Source: Proteles cristata cristata
Taxonomy: Eukaryota > Chordata > Mammalia > Carnivora > Hyaenidae
Length of the DNA: 64,000 nt
Direction: 5' to 3'
Assembly: GCA_017311185.1 (NCBI GenBank)
Contig: JAESUZ010004534.1
Span: forward strand, 372,001 to 436,000
Shown: positions 49,437-62,286 of the stretch, in pieces
Layout: each line of letters opens with the position of its first letter
Position numbering within the stretch: position 1 is the stretch's first letter
Position numbers and translations under genes: made by a program
Notes under the pieces: generated by a model
Told to the model about the DNA's origin: nothing
Database searches by the model: none
Seen by the model: only the letters and a program-made list of their open reading frames with translations

Positions 49437-50920
49437 TAGGGAGACATAAAAAAAAAAAAAATACACTGAGCAGTAGCCAGATTAACCCAGAAATGGATGT
49501 TCTGAAATCCACTAAGATAGAAGGTCAAAAATCTCACTAGTATGTTGGTATGTCATTCATAAAAACTCTAGGGACGAGATTGGACAGTCTCCCAAAGATT
49601 TTATACATGGCATTTTCCCCACTACACACCACGTGTTTTGTCGATGCTAAATATATCTTGAGAATAGCCATCATAATCTGAGCAAACTAGAAGAATTCAG
49701 TACCTGTGATATTTTAATAGTTATTGTATACTTTTTCATTGAAATTGGTGATTTGTAATGTATCACTATTGCTCATAAATAAAGAAGTAGATGTATTACA
49801 TCAGCTGTATATTACATAGTAGAATAAATCTTGTATTGCTTATAAATATGATGGAATGTTATATAGCTCTGTTAAAAGGGCCTAGTAGTCAATGCCTAAA
49901 AATAAATATATGAATTTCTTTTTCTAAGGCATCGAACAAATTGAATACCACTGTGTTGAAAGCATATGTGTGTCCTAACAAAACTCAAGAGGAAATGAAG
50001 GGATAGACCATTAGCCTCTTTTGCCCCTGAAAGTGTATCACTCAAAAAAGTTGTGATGTAGTATTCTTTGCCACATTATAAATTCAAGTATTATGTAAAT
50101 ATAAATAATTTTTAAAAGTAAATACAGCAGAGCCAGTTAATTGCATAATGTAGAACTGGCCAAGTGTAAAGGTAAAAGTATTCCATGGAAATGAGGAAGC
50201 TCTTGTGATTCAATGTGGTGAGTCCCTGTAAAAACTATTTATTCTAGCAATAACATTTTAATATACACCTGTGAATCACACGTATTGGCTACAGAAAACT
50301 CATTGGCACAGCACATGTGGCGCCTGTGGGTAAATACTGACTGAAAATAAGATTCAGACATCAATGTAATGGGTTCAGATTCCTCATAAGCATTACCTCA
50401 GCTTTCTATAAAAACAGAAAAAGAAAAAACAACTGGGAGAATTGGTTTGCTTGCTTTCCGAATTGGGATTTGTCCGCCACTCCTATGACCTTGGCTGGGG
50501 TCGGGGGCGCGGAAGAGCCGGCGCCCAGATCAGCGTCCCACTCAGCCCACTGTGCGTAGCAGCAGGTCTGTAGGAAAAGAATGTCTCACTGACAACGTGA
50601 ATTAAATATGACAAACACTGAGCTGCCACCCTCCCTTCACTTCTATTTCTTTGTCACAGTGGTTATTGCCACCTTAGTCGAGTCTGAGAAAAGAACCACA
50701 AAGTAATTCTCACCTCCTTGCAATCGACCACAGCTAAGCCCTGCCTCTCCTGCACCTTCTATTTCCATTCCAAACAGGCAATCAAAGCCAGACTTCATTC
50801 ACCTCTCGCTCTAAGTGCCAAGTCGCCATCTTAACACAGTGCCTGGCAACAAGGACCAGGCTAAAAGTCCATGTCCAAATGGAGTTTTGGGAAGAAACGC
50901 GAGTTCCATACGGATTTTTC

Positions 50921-51154
50921 TTTTTTTTTCTTTTTTAATCTTTTTAAAAAAATATTTTTATTTATTTCTAGGAGAGAGAGAGACAGCGTGAGCAGGGGAG
51001 GGACAGAGAGAGAGGGAGACACAGACTCTGAAACAGGCTCCAGGCTCTGAGCTGGCAGTCAGCACAGAGCCCAACGCGGGGCTCGAACCCACGAACCGCG
51101 AGATCATGACCTAAGCGAAAGTCGGACGCTTAACCGACTAAGCCACCCAGGCGC
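50921..51154 (-). mobile_element. CAN-SINE, 'CTAGGAGAG' lineage, antisense to NALCN
   Basis: Perfect 15 bp target duplication CCATACGGATTTTTC at 50906-50920 and 51155-51169. Head and body are nearly free of changes relative to the same-lineage copies (ACCTAAGCGAAAGTCGGACG and GGCAGTCAGCACAG). Among the youngest insertions in the window. Confidence 0.96.
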
Positions 51155-52494
51155 CCATACGGATTTTTCAATACAGATTCTGCTGAGCCATCGTGTCGTC
51201 AGGTTAACTAAGCAGCGACGCCTAAACAAAGATAGGTGTTGAATGAACTTAGGTTTAACGACAGTTGAAAGCAAACTTTCAACTTTCTCTTACACTATTC
51301 TCAATTTGTTGCCCAACCCCCTCCCAGCTGCTCCAGCCGTAGGTGTGGGTCTTCCAATCCTCCCAGCCGCCTCATCGGGTTTGAGAAGGAGAAGGAGAAA
51401 CCGCAGCCAGCACCCCACAGCTGTCCCTGGGCCCTGCTCTAAGGGTAGCTTTTCTCTCTCTCCTCCAGGAAGAATGTCTAAAATGACTGTTGCTGTTTTT
51501 TTAAGTAACAAAACCTTATGTATTTAATAGCCCTTTGTCAAACTGTACTTTATGCTGTGTAGTTACTATCTGAATGAACCACTTTAAAATAACTACATTA
51601 TGCATTAAGAATTGCATTTGGGAGGAAAAATTTAACAGAGAGGAAGCTAATGTCATCACTTCGTGATGACACCTCTCGTACCTCCCAACCTCCCTTGGTG
51701 GCATTTGGGCAAACTGCCACCTCTCCATCCTACCTCTGTGCCCTTGGCAGCAGTGCTCTGTGGTACGTCACTGCTCGCCGGGCCCCTTATAAGCCACATG
51801 CTCCCAAGGCCGTGTCTTTGCTCAGGCCCCCTGGAAATCTGCTCTCTTCCTGCCAGAATCATCTTTTCTCCTTGGTATCTTGACATCTTGTTAGCACAGA
51901 CTTGGAGCCTGTCAGTGCCTCACAACCTTAAATAAGTAGCGTTCAGAAGACACACCCAGGCCCATCGCCCCAGATCGGCTCCCAGAAATCTAAATGCTCA
52001 GATGGCACAGAACTAAATGTGTGATACTCCAATCGGGCTTTGTTTCCGGTCAGCAGTCTTCACATTTGTATGAGCCCCACTTGGAACCCCTGCTCCAACT
52101 TTTCTTCACATTCCTCCTTTCTGACGAGGAATAACATTTTCCAGGTTGGAGCTTGAGGGGAGCAGGGGCTCCAGGATAGGGTGGCAGCCACGCTCAGGGG
52201 CAGCAGCAGTGTTGGTGGCAACCTGTGTGTGTTCAGCATCCATGAGTTGGCACCCACTTCTCATCAGAACTTGGCAGGAGGTAGCCTTGCCGGAGGCCCT
52301 GCATGGATGTGGGGTGGCCTGCACAGAGTTGGGGGTCTGGGAAGAGAGGGAAGGGCTGGGAGAGCCTCAGGAACAAGTCTCTCTCAGTCTCCACCTGGAA
52401 TGGAAGAAGTTCCCAACTTTCTTGAGAGTTGAGAGCCAGTGCATAGGAGCAACGTTAGTGCAAGACCAATGTCTCAAGCTAGAGATTAGATGGA

Positions 52495-53195
52495 GGGTAG
52501 AAGGGCTTGAATGGGGACCCTCCAAAAGATACATCCACATCCTAACTCCCAGACCTGTGAGTTTGGCCTTATTTGGAAAAAGGGTCTTTGCAGATGTAAT
52601 TAAATTAGGGTTCTTTTTTTTTTCTTAATTAAAAAATTTTTTTTAATGTTTTATTTATTTCTGACAGAGAGAGTGAGCAGGGGAGGGTCAGAGAGAGAGG
52701 GAGATACAGAATCTGAAGCAGGCTCCAGGCTGTGACCTAGCCATCAGCACAGAGCCTGACATGGAGCTCGAACCCATGACCCACAAGATCATGACCTGAG
52801 CCGAAATTGGACGCTTAACCGACTGAGCCACCCAGGTGCCCCAAATTAAGGTTCTTGAGATAAGATGCCCTGGATTATCCAGATAAGCCCTAAATCCAAT
52901 GACAAGTGTCCTTACAGGAAAAAAATGAGGACAAGACACAGGAAGAAAGAGAAGACCACATGAAGACAGGTGGAGGCTGGAGCAATGCCATCACAAGCTA
53001 ATGAACACCTGGCACCCCTGGAAGATGGAAGGCAAGGTCCATACTCCCCTGGAGTCTCTAGAGGGAGCGTGTTCCTGCTGACAACCTGATTTTGGACAAT
53101 GGGCTGCAGAACAATCATAGAATACACTTACGTTGTTTCCAGCCACTAAGCTTGTGCAGTTCATTACAGCAGCCCAAGGATAGTAGTACATGGGT
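52495..53195 (+). mobile_element. MaLR-type solo LTR, interrupted by a SINE
   Basis: The 5' piece (52495-52615) has TGGCCTTATTTGGAAAAAGG and TCTTTGCAGATGTAATTAAA. The 3' piece (52857-53195) has CCCTAAATCCAATGACAAG, GAAGACCACATGAAGACAGG, AACCTGATTTTGGAC, and GTTCATTACAGCAGCCCAAGG. Both follow the MaLR LTR pattern seen at 23430. The two halves are collinear around the SINE at 52616-52842. Confidence 0.75.
52616..52842 (-). mobile_element. CAN-SINE nested in an LTR, antisense to NALCN
   Basis: Target duplication AAATTAGGGTTCTT / AAATTAAGGTTCTT at 52602-52615 and 52843-52856. The body mixes features: TTTCTGACAGAGAGAG tail and GTGACCTAGCCATCAGCAC, unlike both main forms. Confidence 0.94.
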
Positions 53196-54523
53196 GTTAC
53201 TGAGACTCGGATCTTAGCAGGAGATGCAGGAGCTGAGGTGGTGACCAATCCAGAAGAGGCCCCCAGAACAAGCACCATCACTGTCCCTGAAGGTGGACAG
53301 AGGACAGACCACATGGCCATAATGGACCAGACCAGATGAGAAGCACATCCTTGACTTCTGACCAGCAAAAGGAACATTTATTCAAATGTAGCTGAGTTTT
53401 ACAGGACTAAATTGAACTGATAAGGCAAGATGCATCTTTCAGCCTTCAACACAAATGGAGGGTTTATGGACTGACTTCAATTCATGCATAGAAATATCAA
53501 GAAAATTATTTTAGTTTTCCCATATCTAAGCTTATGCCTGTGTATTTTCTTACAGGCTGCACCAAACCACAGGGTTGTTGGGAAAAGGTTAAATGAAAAA
53601 AGACATAGCTGCAAATAATAGTTGTTATTATCCATAACATTTCACAGACGAGGAGGGCCCTGAAACTCAGGGTCTGGTGGCTAACTGAGGTCTACCACCA
53701 CAGTGTTCTTTCTACCAGGCCGCCAGCCTACAGCAACTCAGTTAAATTGTGAACTTCATAGCAGTGAGCTCACTATCATATTTATATTCCTGACCAGGCA
53801 GGGTCTGACATATCGATGGGGCCCAATCAACTGCTTGTCACATTTAATTGAATGACATAACCTCACTGTCCTTAAGTAGCCTGCCATCTGTCTGGTGTTG
53901 GGAAAATCATTAAAAATAAAATATCCTGCCAACCCAGAAAACATCTCCATCAAGGTAGACAAGAAAGAAAACTGTTTTATTATTGAATAAGCACTGAGCC
54001 AGATGGCAGTGGGCATCACAGGGAACCCACTGAAGAGACCACAAAGACAAAGCAATTTCACCTTGTGTATATATTGCCACATTACACCTGTGTTCTCAAG
54101 ATGAAAATCACTAGGCCTCACATAAGAAGACTTGACAACATCATTTGTTAAATAGAGTTCCCCCTAAATTCACCTGGTAATTGAGGTGGCCATCTGTGGT
54201 AGCTAATTACCTTTATCTAGAAGAAAAAGAAAACTTCTCATATCTTCAAGACAAGTTGATACTTTTGCAATATGGAGCCAGGTTGCTAAGTGACCCTTCC
54301 TCCATCCCACCCCCATCCCCAAAAAAGGGAGAAGGATATGATAGATAGGGTGCTGTCTGGCTAGTGTTAACATGTCAAAGAGGGCACCTCCCCCTTCCAA
54401 GAAAATCATTCCGGGGTTGGAAAATTAGTGCTGTGTATACATCAAAGGGGGAGATGAAGAATCCACAAAGACATGTTTTCTAAAGGAAATGCTCTAAGAA
54501 AAGGGAGCACTATAGTCACTTTT

Positions 54524-54567
54524 ATCATCAAGGAAATTTTTTTTTAATCATCAAGGAAATTTTTTTT
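54524..54567 (+). repeat. Tandem duplication of 23 bp
   Basis: ATCATCAAGGAAA plus a T-run occurs at 54524-54545 and again from 54547, spaced 23 bp. Confidence 0.9.
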
Positions 54568-55596
54568 CTTTTTAGATTTGTGTTTGTCCTTTAGTGAGGA
54601 GATAGGAAAACTGGTTACATTAGATGCAACAGTGCCTGCTTCAGTGCCTAATGACTAATAGAAACAGTGTAGGATGGGACTTTCTCCAGGCAGGAGACCG
54701 TCAAGGAGACATCTCTGAATTTGGAGTGAGATTGTAGGGGAAGGTAGACTCCTCCTCTGATACTGCTATTGATGAGAATATCAAGGTCAGACAAGGGGAC
54801 TAAACTTGAAGGGAACTATGAATGGTCCTGTTGAGAATAATGTCTGGTTAGAGAAAGACTAAATATATCTGTGCCCAGATGCCCATTGTGTGGCAGACCT
54901 GATGACATTAGTAAAAATCTGTCATCAAGATGATTCCGTGTCTTCTTTAAGTTCTGATAGGATCCCAAAGGACATGGCTTTTAAACAGAAGGGTGTTGGC
55001 ACTTCTCCCAAGCCAAGCATACACTGTCAAAATTCAATACTATTTGGAAGTTTTTTTCTCCTTGTTATATACCCATGGAACTTGGAAAAGAGCTAGCTAT
55101 TAACTTTTGCATAATAAATCTCTCTGGCACTTAGAAGTCATAACTGAATTGCCTTAACTTTTTTACCTTCACGCTTAACCCTCTAATATTAACAAATGGG
55201 GATAACTTCTTAAGAAGGAAATTGAAAGGAGGAACATAAATTAGGAATGAAAGATTATCAAATGAATGTGGAGCTTTAGAGAATTCAAACTTGAGAAGGG
55301 ACTAACCATTAAATAATTTTAAAAATTCTACTTTTTTGTTGCTTTCTTTTACTTTAATTCACCAATTCCAAAAAGAAGCATATGCCTTTTCTTTTTTAGT
55401 TTGTGAAATGTGGCAAAATACAAAGACAAGGGGGAAAGACTGTTTTTTCACAAAGGCAGGCATCATTAACATCTCTAAAGTGCCTCCTTCTAGCATTTTC
55501 TCTATTGTTCTTCTTTGTTCCTTGTTGCACTTCTATCATGTATACTGTTATTTAATGTTGTAATGAGAGCATTTTTTCAACACTATTCAAATTCAT

Positions 55597-56095
55597 GAGT
55601 GCATTAGTTATCCGTTGCTGTATAATAAATTATGAACCATTTAAGAGCTTACAACAGTAAACATTTATTTCTCACATCTTCTATGGGTCAGGAATCTGAG
55701 ACAGGCTGAACTGAGTGTTTCCAGCTCAGAATGCCTCCTGAGTTTGGAGTCAAGATGTTGATGGGGCTGCAGTCAACCAAAAGGTTGACAAGAGCTGAAG
55801 GATCCATTTCCAAGATGGATCACTCACATGGCGGGAGGTTTCCGTTCATCTCCACAGGGACCTCTCTGTAGGGTTGCTTGTGTGTCCTCATGACATGGTG
55901 CCTGGCTTCCACCAGAGTGAGTGATCCAATGGAGAGCAAGCTGAAACCCACAATGTCTTTCATCACCTAATCTTATAATGAGTCACACACAATCATTTCC
56001 ATAACCTATTCAATAGACCGGCCATATTCAACTGGGAAGGAAATTCACAAGAGTGTGAACACCAGGAGCCCCTCTTAGAGACCAGCTACCACAAC
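55597..56095 (-). mobile_element. MLT1-type MaLR solo LTR, antisense
   Basis: The + strand shows the complement MLT1 pattern: TTAGTTATCCGTTGCTGTATAAT, GAGCTTACAACAGTAAAC, CAAGATGTTGATGGGGCTGC, CATTTCCAAGATGG, CATGACATGGTGCCTGGC, GAGTGAGTGATCCAATGG, and GACCAGCTACCACAAC at the end (in short matches). It is the clearest LTR in the window and nearly full length. No internal region accompanies it. Confidence 0.88.
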
Positions 56096-56551
56096 AGGAA
56101 TCTTTAATGGCTGTGTAATTTTTGTGATAGAGGTCCATATAATTGTATTATCTATTTATGTAAGGTTAGATACTATTTCTAGTATTTCATTATTACAGTT
56201 AACTCTCTGTATCAAGCACCTTTGTATATAAAGCTTTTTATTAATACTCCAAATTTCCTTTGGATATAGTCTCAGAAGTAGGACTGTTGGGTTATAAAAA
56301 AAATATTTCTTAATTTCCATTTTAAATTGGTTTCATAAAGCAAATTAATATTTTATATTATTTAAGTTAGCATATGCATTGCCTTTAACATATTTGTGAC
56401 AAATGCCTTAAAATTCCCATGCAGTGCTTCACAACTACATGCTTATTTTTCATTTAATGCACTCTGTATATTTTAATTTTAGGTAGATATTCTGTATTCT
56501 GATACTTATAGCATGTGGGTTTTTTTTCATTGTTATTTAACCATTTTATAG

Positions 56552-56719
<168 letters not shown>

Positions 56720-57332
56720 TAAGAAAAATCGATTTTAATAAATCAAAGCAGTCTGTGTTGGTAGAATTTTCTTTTGTTTAACTTTTATCCATTATCAACA
56801 AAGAAGGTTTTCTTTGCTCTATAATTATCCTAGGAATATTTTTATATTACTGTTTTGAGTAAAAGTAAGATGCACATACTATACAAAATTGGACTGGTGC
56901 TGTTCTCCTGCCATTACATAAAGGTTGTTTGAAAATGAAATGCCTCAGGGCCAGATTGCCATTTTGCATAATTATGTGTAATACTCTTGATCATCATCAT
57001 AAAAATATTAAGCATCAACTTGCTTGACCTCTAGACACTAAAAGAATTTAGTCCTGGTGCCCATAGTCATTATAGGAAATGGAATAGAATAAATGATCTA
57101 CTGTGTGCCCAGTAATGTATGAAAACAGATTGGATGTTATGGTATTGATAATCATCCCCCCAAAATGGAAATGAAAATGTGTGAAGGTTATATGGCTGAT
57201 GACAGAAAGATCACAGGCATGATGGACCATTTTCAGAGTTTCTGTTACATAGAAGATACGTGGCATACATATTTGGCTCTATCAAAGAGTAGAGACCCTG
57301 AGAAGTAGAGTTTGGGTGAGTAAAGGTCACTG

Positions 57333-58500
57333 GATATTTTTTTTATTGCAATATAGTTTGCATACAATGTTATATTAGTTTCAGGTGTGCAGCATAGTGG
57401 TTCATCGGTTCTATATATTATGCAGTGTTGACCACAAGTGTAGTTACCATCTGTCACCATACAAAGTTAAAACAATATTATTGAGTATATTCCCTATGCT
57501 CTACTTTTTATCTTCATGGCTTATTTATTTTACAACAGAAAGTTTGTACCTCTGAATCTCCTTTACCTATTTTGCCCTTCCTCCGCCTCCCCAGCCACCA
57601 TCAGTTTGTGCTCTGTGTTTATGTATCTATTTCTGATTTTTTTGTTTGTTAATTTGTTTTGTGTTTTAGATTCCACATATAAGTGAAATCATATGGTATT
57701 TGTCTTACCCTGTCTGACTTATTTCACTTAGCATAATACCCTCTGGAACCATCCATATTGTCAAAATGTACAAAATTGTACAAAAATCGCAGGCTCTCAT
57801 CCATTTTTGTACCTGAGTAATACTCCATTGTATATATATATATGCTACCTCTTCTTTATCCATTCATCTATCGATGGACAGCTGGACTACTCCCATATTT
57901 TAGTTATTGTAAATAATGTTGCAACAAACATAGGGATACATACATGTTTTCAAATTAGTGTTTTTGTTTTCTTTGGGTAAATACCCAGTATTGAAATTAC
58001 TGGATCATATGGTAATTCTATTTTTAAGGAAACTCCATGCTGCTTTCCAGAGTGGCTGCACCAGTTTGCCTTCCTAAAAACAGTACACAAGTGTTCCTTT
58101 TTCCCACCATTGTTGTTTCTTGTGATTTTTATGTTAGCCATTCTGACAGAGGTGAGATGATATCACATGGTACCTGTCCTTGATGATGAGTGATGTTGAG
58201 CATCTTTTCATGAGTTAGTCCTCTACATGTCTTCTATGAAAAAATGTCTATTCAGTTTCTCTGGCCATTTTTGAACCAGATTGTTTGTTTTTGGGGGGTG
58301 TTGAGTTGTATAAGTTCTTTATATATTTTCTTTGTAACCCTTTATTGGATGGATCATTTGCAAATATCTTCTCCCATTCAATAGGTTACCTTTTCATTTT
58401 GTTGGAGGTTCCTCTTCCCATGCAGAAACTTTTTAGTTTGATGTAGTCCAGTAGTTTATCTTTGCCCTTGTTTTCCTTACCTGAGGAGGGAGGTAAGATA
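57333..58500 (-). mobile_element. L1MA-type 3' end: 3' UTR and ORF2 end, antisense
   Basis: Starts after a T-run (complement of the A tail) with TTGCAATATAGTTTGCATAC and ATATTAGTTTCAGGTGTGC. It continues through the 3' UTR (GATTCCACATATAAGTG, TTCACTTAGCATAATACCC) into ORF2. On the minus strand, 57950-58141 reads LPYDPVISILGIYPKKT, an ORF2 C-terminal motif. The 5' end is truncated at about 58500, at the CTTACCTGAGGAGG passage. It lies 706 bp downstream of the S6-end exon. Confidence 0.92.
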
Positions 58501-58645
58501 TGCTTGGATCACGCTCCCCAGCAGTGCAAGAATAGTAATTGGGATGTTAACAAAGAACTAAGATTAGAAAACAAGTCTTAACTGGAATTACAGGAACGCC
58601 CTACACATTCAAAATTTTCAAATTGCATCTGAATTGTCTATTTTT

Positions 58646-58875
58646 AAAAATATTTTTTAATGTTTATTTTCGACAGAGAGAAACAGAGAGACACAGAGAG
58701 AGACAGAACACAAGCAGGGGAGGGGCAGGGAGAGAGGGAGACACAGAATCCGAAGTAGGCTCCAGGCTCCGAGCTGTCAACACAGAGCCCAACGCGGGGC
58801 TCAAACCCATGAACTGTGAGATCATGACCTGAGCCAAAGTCGGACACTTAACCATCTGAGCCACCCAGGCACCCC
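58646..58875 (-). mobile_element. CAN-SINE, antisense to NALCN
   Basis: Flanks TGAATTGTCTATTTTT (58630-58645) and TGAGTTCTCTATTTCTT (from 58876) are a diverged target duplication. It has the standard GAGCTGTCAACACAGAG body and a GGGGCTCAAACCC box. Confidence 0.93.
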
Positions 58876-60056
58876 TGAGTTCTCTATTTCTTAACAAAAG
58901 CAAAGGCAGAACCTGTTTAAATGGTTTTGTTGTCATTTGCATATCCAAAAAACACTTTAGGCATTTCATCCTTTTACTTTTGTTTATCTCCAAAGTCTGT
59001 GCTTTTAACCAAGGGTAGTCAACAAAAGAAAAAAATATATATTTGATAAAAAGGATGCCCACTGTGAGCTTTTCAAGGAAGGATTTAAGTGCTTTCCTGT
59101 GCTTCAGCTACACAAGCAAAATGGCCCTCTGGGCATAGTGGAAATTATTTCTTCCAGATCTTTTCAGTTTGCAGCCACAGTGACAGATTATTCAAATGAG
59201 AGTTAAGAACTTCTCTTATGCCACTGATGCAAATGCTTTACACAGCTTCTAGTTAAAGAAGAAATACGTAATTAGTGAGTTCAAAAGTGAAACTGACCCA
59301 TATCGTTAGACATAACCAATGAAAATCTGCTGTTGGATAGACACCTTAGTCCTTGATTTACAAATCTGGTATTTAGATGTGGATTTTCCTGTGGATTTAC
59401 CATGCTTACTCTACAAAGGTTTTTAATGTCCTCTGTCTGAGGACATAAAATATATGTAGTCTATACATAAAATGAAAACTATTCTATTTTTTTAAGTTGG
59501 TGATACAGCCAGGTTCAATATGGTTTTAAATAACCATTGGCCAATTAAAATGCCATATAATTCCAGCCCACATTTTCCACCAGAAAGAAGCAAATCTATA
59601 GGCAATTTCTTTCCAACTTTATGAATTCAAGCCTACTAATATTTTTGCAGTGTTGATATGATATATATTATATATACATTTTCTCTAACCCCAACTAAAA
59701 AAATTAAAAAGTCAGGATTTTAATTGGCATCTGACTTTCTTCTTAGACTATACAGCTTTAATAAACTAGATGGTGCTTTGCTTTGAGCATCTATTATTAG
59801 TTATAAAATGGTTTTTATTTAATCACTTGCTATATATTAGTAATGCTCTCTATTTCTGGAAATCCTATACATCAAAGCTGATTATCTGATTGTACCAGCC
59901 TACAATTTGAAGTATCTTCTTTGAATATTTAGAGATATTTGAGCATTGAAAATCCCAACCATAAATAAAACAGCAAATTCATTTTCATGAGTACTTTTCA
60001 CATTGTTTTTTGGCCATGATTGGACTAGCACTACGTATCTGTTATATTTATCTATT

Positions 60057-60257
60057 TTTTTAAAAATGTTTTATTTATTTCTAGGAGAGGGAGAGAGACA
60101 GCGTGAGCAGGGGAGGGTCAGAGAGAGAGGAAGTCACAGACTGAAACAAGCTCCAGGCTCCGAGCTGGCAGTCAGCACAGAGCCCGACGTGGGGCTTGAA
60201 CCCATGACCTAAGCAAAAGTCGGACGCTTAACCAACTAAGCCACCCAGGCGCCCCTT
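60057..60257 (-). mobile_element. CAN-SINE, 'CTAGGAGAG' lineage with box deletion, antisense to NALCN
   Basis: Perfect target duplication TTATATTTATCTATT at 60042-60056 and 60258-60272. It shows the lineage marks TTTCTAGGAGAG and GGCAGTCAGCAC. About 15 bp is missing next to the box region: GAACCCATGACCTAAG lacks the usual CGAACCGCGAGATC. Confidence 0.95.
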
Positions 60258-60839
60258 TTATATTTATCTATTAATTCAAATTGAAACTCACTAATTGCCA
60301 TGAACCAAATATTATCATATTAAACTAAGATGTTTCCTGTTTCATTTTCTTCCATTTTGTATAAGAATATTTTGTGTTTCATTCATTTTTACAAATCGTG
60401 TCATTTTTTATGCCCCAACTATTTCCAGTCATCTTAACCTTTGAAGTAAGGCTCATTTACCTAGTTTCAAGAATGCACCCATGTACACCCCCACATACGC
60501 CCAGGTACATACACGTATGCACTTTCATACACACGTGCATATAATTAGGTGAATACCTGAAATGTTAGCCTGTTTTTCAGTGCTTCTTGCAGACCTCCAT
60601 TACAAATGTTACCTGGAATCCCCGTTTAGTTTTCTGTGTGCAGCCTCAGCCCTTAAGGGGTTAAATGCCTACCCTCTGTTTTTACTATTCCGAGATAGAG
60701 AATAGAATTGGGAAGATGTAAAAAGTATTTGATTTTCTTAACGCTTTAAGTTCCAGAAAGCATACATACTCCATAGTCTGCTTTGTTCAGTACAAACTTT
60801 TTTTTCATCAATTATCCTTTCTGCCACCTAATCTGTAGC

Positions 60840-61050
60840 TATAGTAACATTTGTCGGACACATTCAGTTCCAGGTGCTGTGTATTTTCACTTATTGAAGT
60901 TTCACAGCAACCATGTGATGAAGGTATTATTAATATATCCATCTTACAGATGAAGAAACTAGGGCACAGAGAAGTTAAGTAATTTGCCTAAGGTCACAGA
61001 GCCAATACATGGCACAGTTAGGATTTGAACCAAGGCAATTCAGACCTAAA
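60840..61050 (+). mobile_element. MIR relic
   Basis: Well-ordered MIR passages: TTCCAGGTGCTGTGTATTTTC, ACAGATGAAGAAACTAGGG, AGAGAAGTTAAGTAATTTGCC, AAGGTCACAGAGCC, GATTTGAACCAAGGC. It lies 250 bp before the exon-like segment. Confidence 0.88.
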
Positions 61051-61303
61051 GTCCAGGCTCCATGACTGAGTCACAGGAAAGCTGTATAAATGCCAAACAT
61101 GAGTCATGCCTGCCGTGGAGCCTCACTCGTAGGACCGTTAATTACTCATTTTTAAATAATCATGCTTTAGATGACAGAAATGTCATTATATTCATGAGAT
61201 AACTGTTGGTGCGAGGGGCAGTTTTCTGAGGAATAGAAATGAATTAAGCAACCCAGTCATTAAAACTATCCAAAGTAGTTTTTTGTTTCCCCTGGAAAAG
61301 CAG

Positions 61304-61345
61304 ATGATCTCATCGGAGCCACGGGAGTTAGGACTTTTGCGTCAG
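61304..61345 (+). other. Exon-like segment, candidate cryptic or alternative NALCN exon
   Basis: A pyrimidine tract (61278-61293) leads to AAGCAG, a NAGNAG-type tandem acceptor. A 42 nt open segment of 14 codons follows (MISSEPRELGLLRQ), ending CAG|GTAAGA at 61346, a near-perfect donor. With the first AG used instead, the segment would be 45 nt and still in frame. It is phase 0/0, like all four true exons here, so inclusion would insert 14 or 15 residues between KKLKQ and the rest of the II-III linker. No homology is recognised, and decoy exons of this kind are common in long introns. Treat it as a hypothesis only. Confidence 0.2.
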
Positions 61346-62286
61346 GTAAGAGCTCAGAGGCCATTCACTCTACACAATGGCAGACCCTGCCCAAGGCACC
61401 CGTCCTCTCGGTGACCTTCTGGAGCAGTGATGCTCTGTAGACACGGACATGATGTGCTTGCAGCATATTACAGTGCAGCGAGGCCTCTAGAGACTTTTAA
61501 TGTATCTTATTATGATTGCGGTAAAAACAGTTGTGTTGAAATGTAAGTGCTGGTGCCCAGACATTTTTCAAGAATAGTAGAAACCAGTGTGAGTCACCTC
61601 TAAAATAGAGAGGTTAAATATGAAACACTAAACAAAGCTATTAGAGAAAGTCTGTTCTCGTGCTTGGGAGACGAAATATGACCTTGAAGGTGGACAGGGT
61701 AGGAGAAAGCTGAAAGCCACGGTGAAGAAACTAGAACAGAAGAGAAGAAGGAATAAGGAAAGGAAGACACTGGGAAAGCATTCAAGAAATGAAATCCAAG
61801 GAAAGAACACAGATTATGAATAGAACCCAGTGATGAAGGGAGATAAATGGGGCTGAATCTTGAGTTAGGAAAGTGATAAAGTCAAATTGCCAGATGGCTA
61901 AGGACACCAGAGCCCTTCAGGGAAAAGTTCAGGGAGCAAGTGCAGCTTACACAGCCAACTGTTGGTGGAATCCTGACATCACATCCTTCTCAAGTATAGG
62001 CATCCTAGATCTCTTTTCCCCATGGCTTTCTGGTCACCTCCTTGGACTTTGAGACAGTGGCTTCCACTTAGGGACCGCTGTCCTGCAGAACTCTTCAGGA
62101 GAAAGTATGGAGCCAGCTGCCATTTTTAACACTTTAGGAAGCCAAAGGGAGTTGTGTGTGTCCCCAGTGTAAGACCAGATGTGCTAACTCAAATGCCAAC
62201 TTTAATATTTTTAGCTGGAAATAAATTCTAGGTGGCAGCAAAGCTTCCCTAATGCTAATGCTCTGAAGTCTCTTCATATACGCCTT

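Noticed and set aside
49310..49537. Minus-strand frame with a PSFL repeat peptide
   Set aside because: It is the translated GGAA microsatellite.
52146..52628. 160-codon open frame on + and overlapping frames on both strands at 51.2-52.6 kb
   Set aside because: No protein-like pattern or known domain; it reads straight into the LTR and SINE. The local GC content explains the lack of stops.
58644..59062. Several 60-130 codon minus-strand frames rich in Ser/Leu
   Set aside because: They are recurrent translations of antisense SINE bodies (e.g. SLEPTSDSVSPSLP), seen at most SINE copies.
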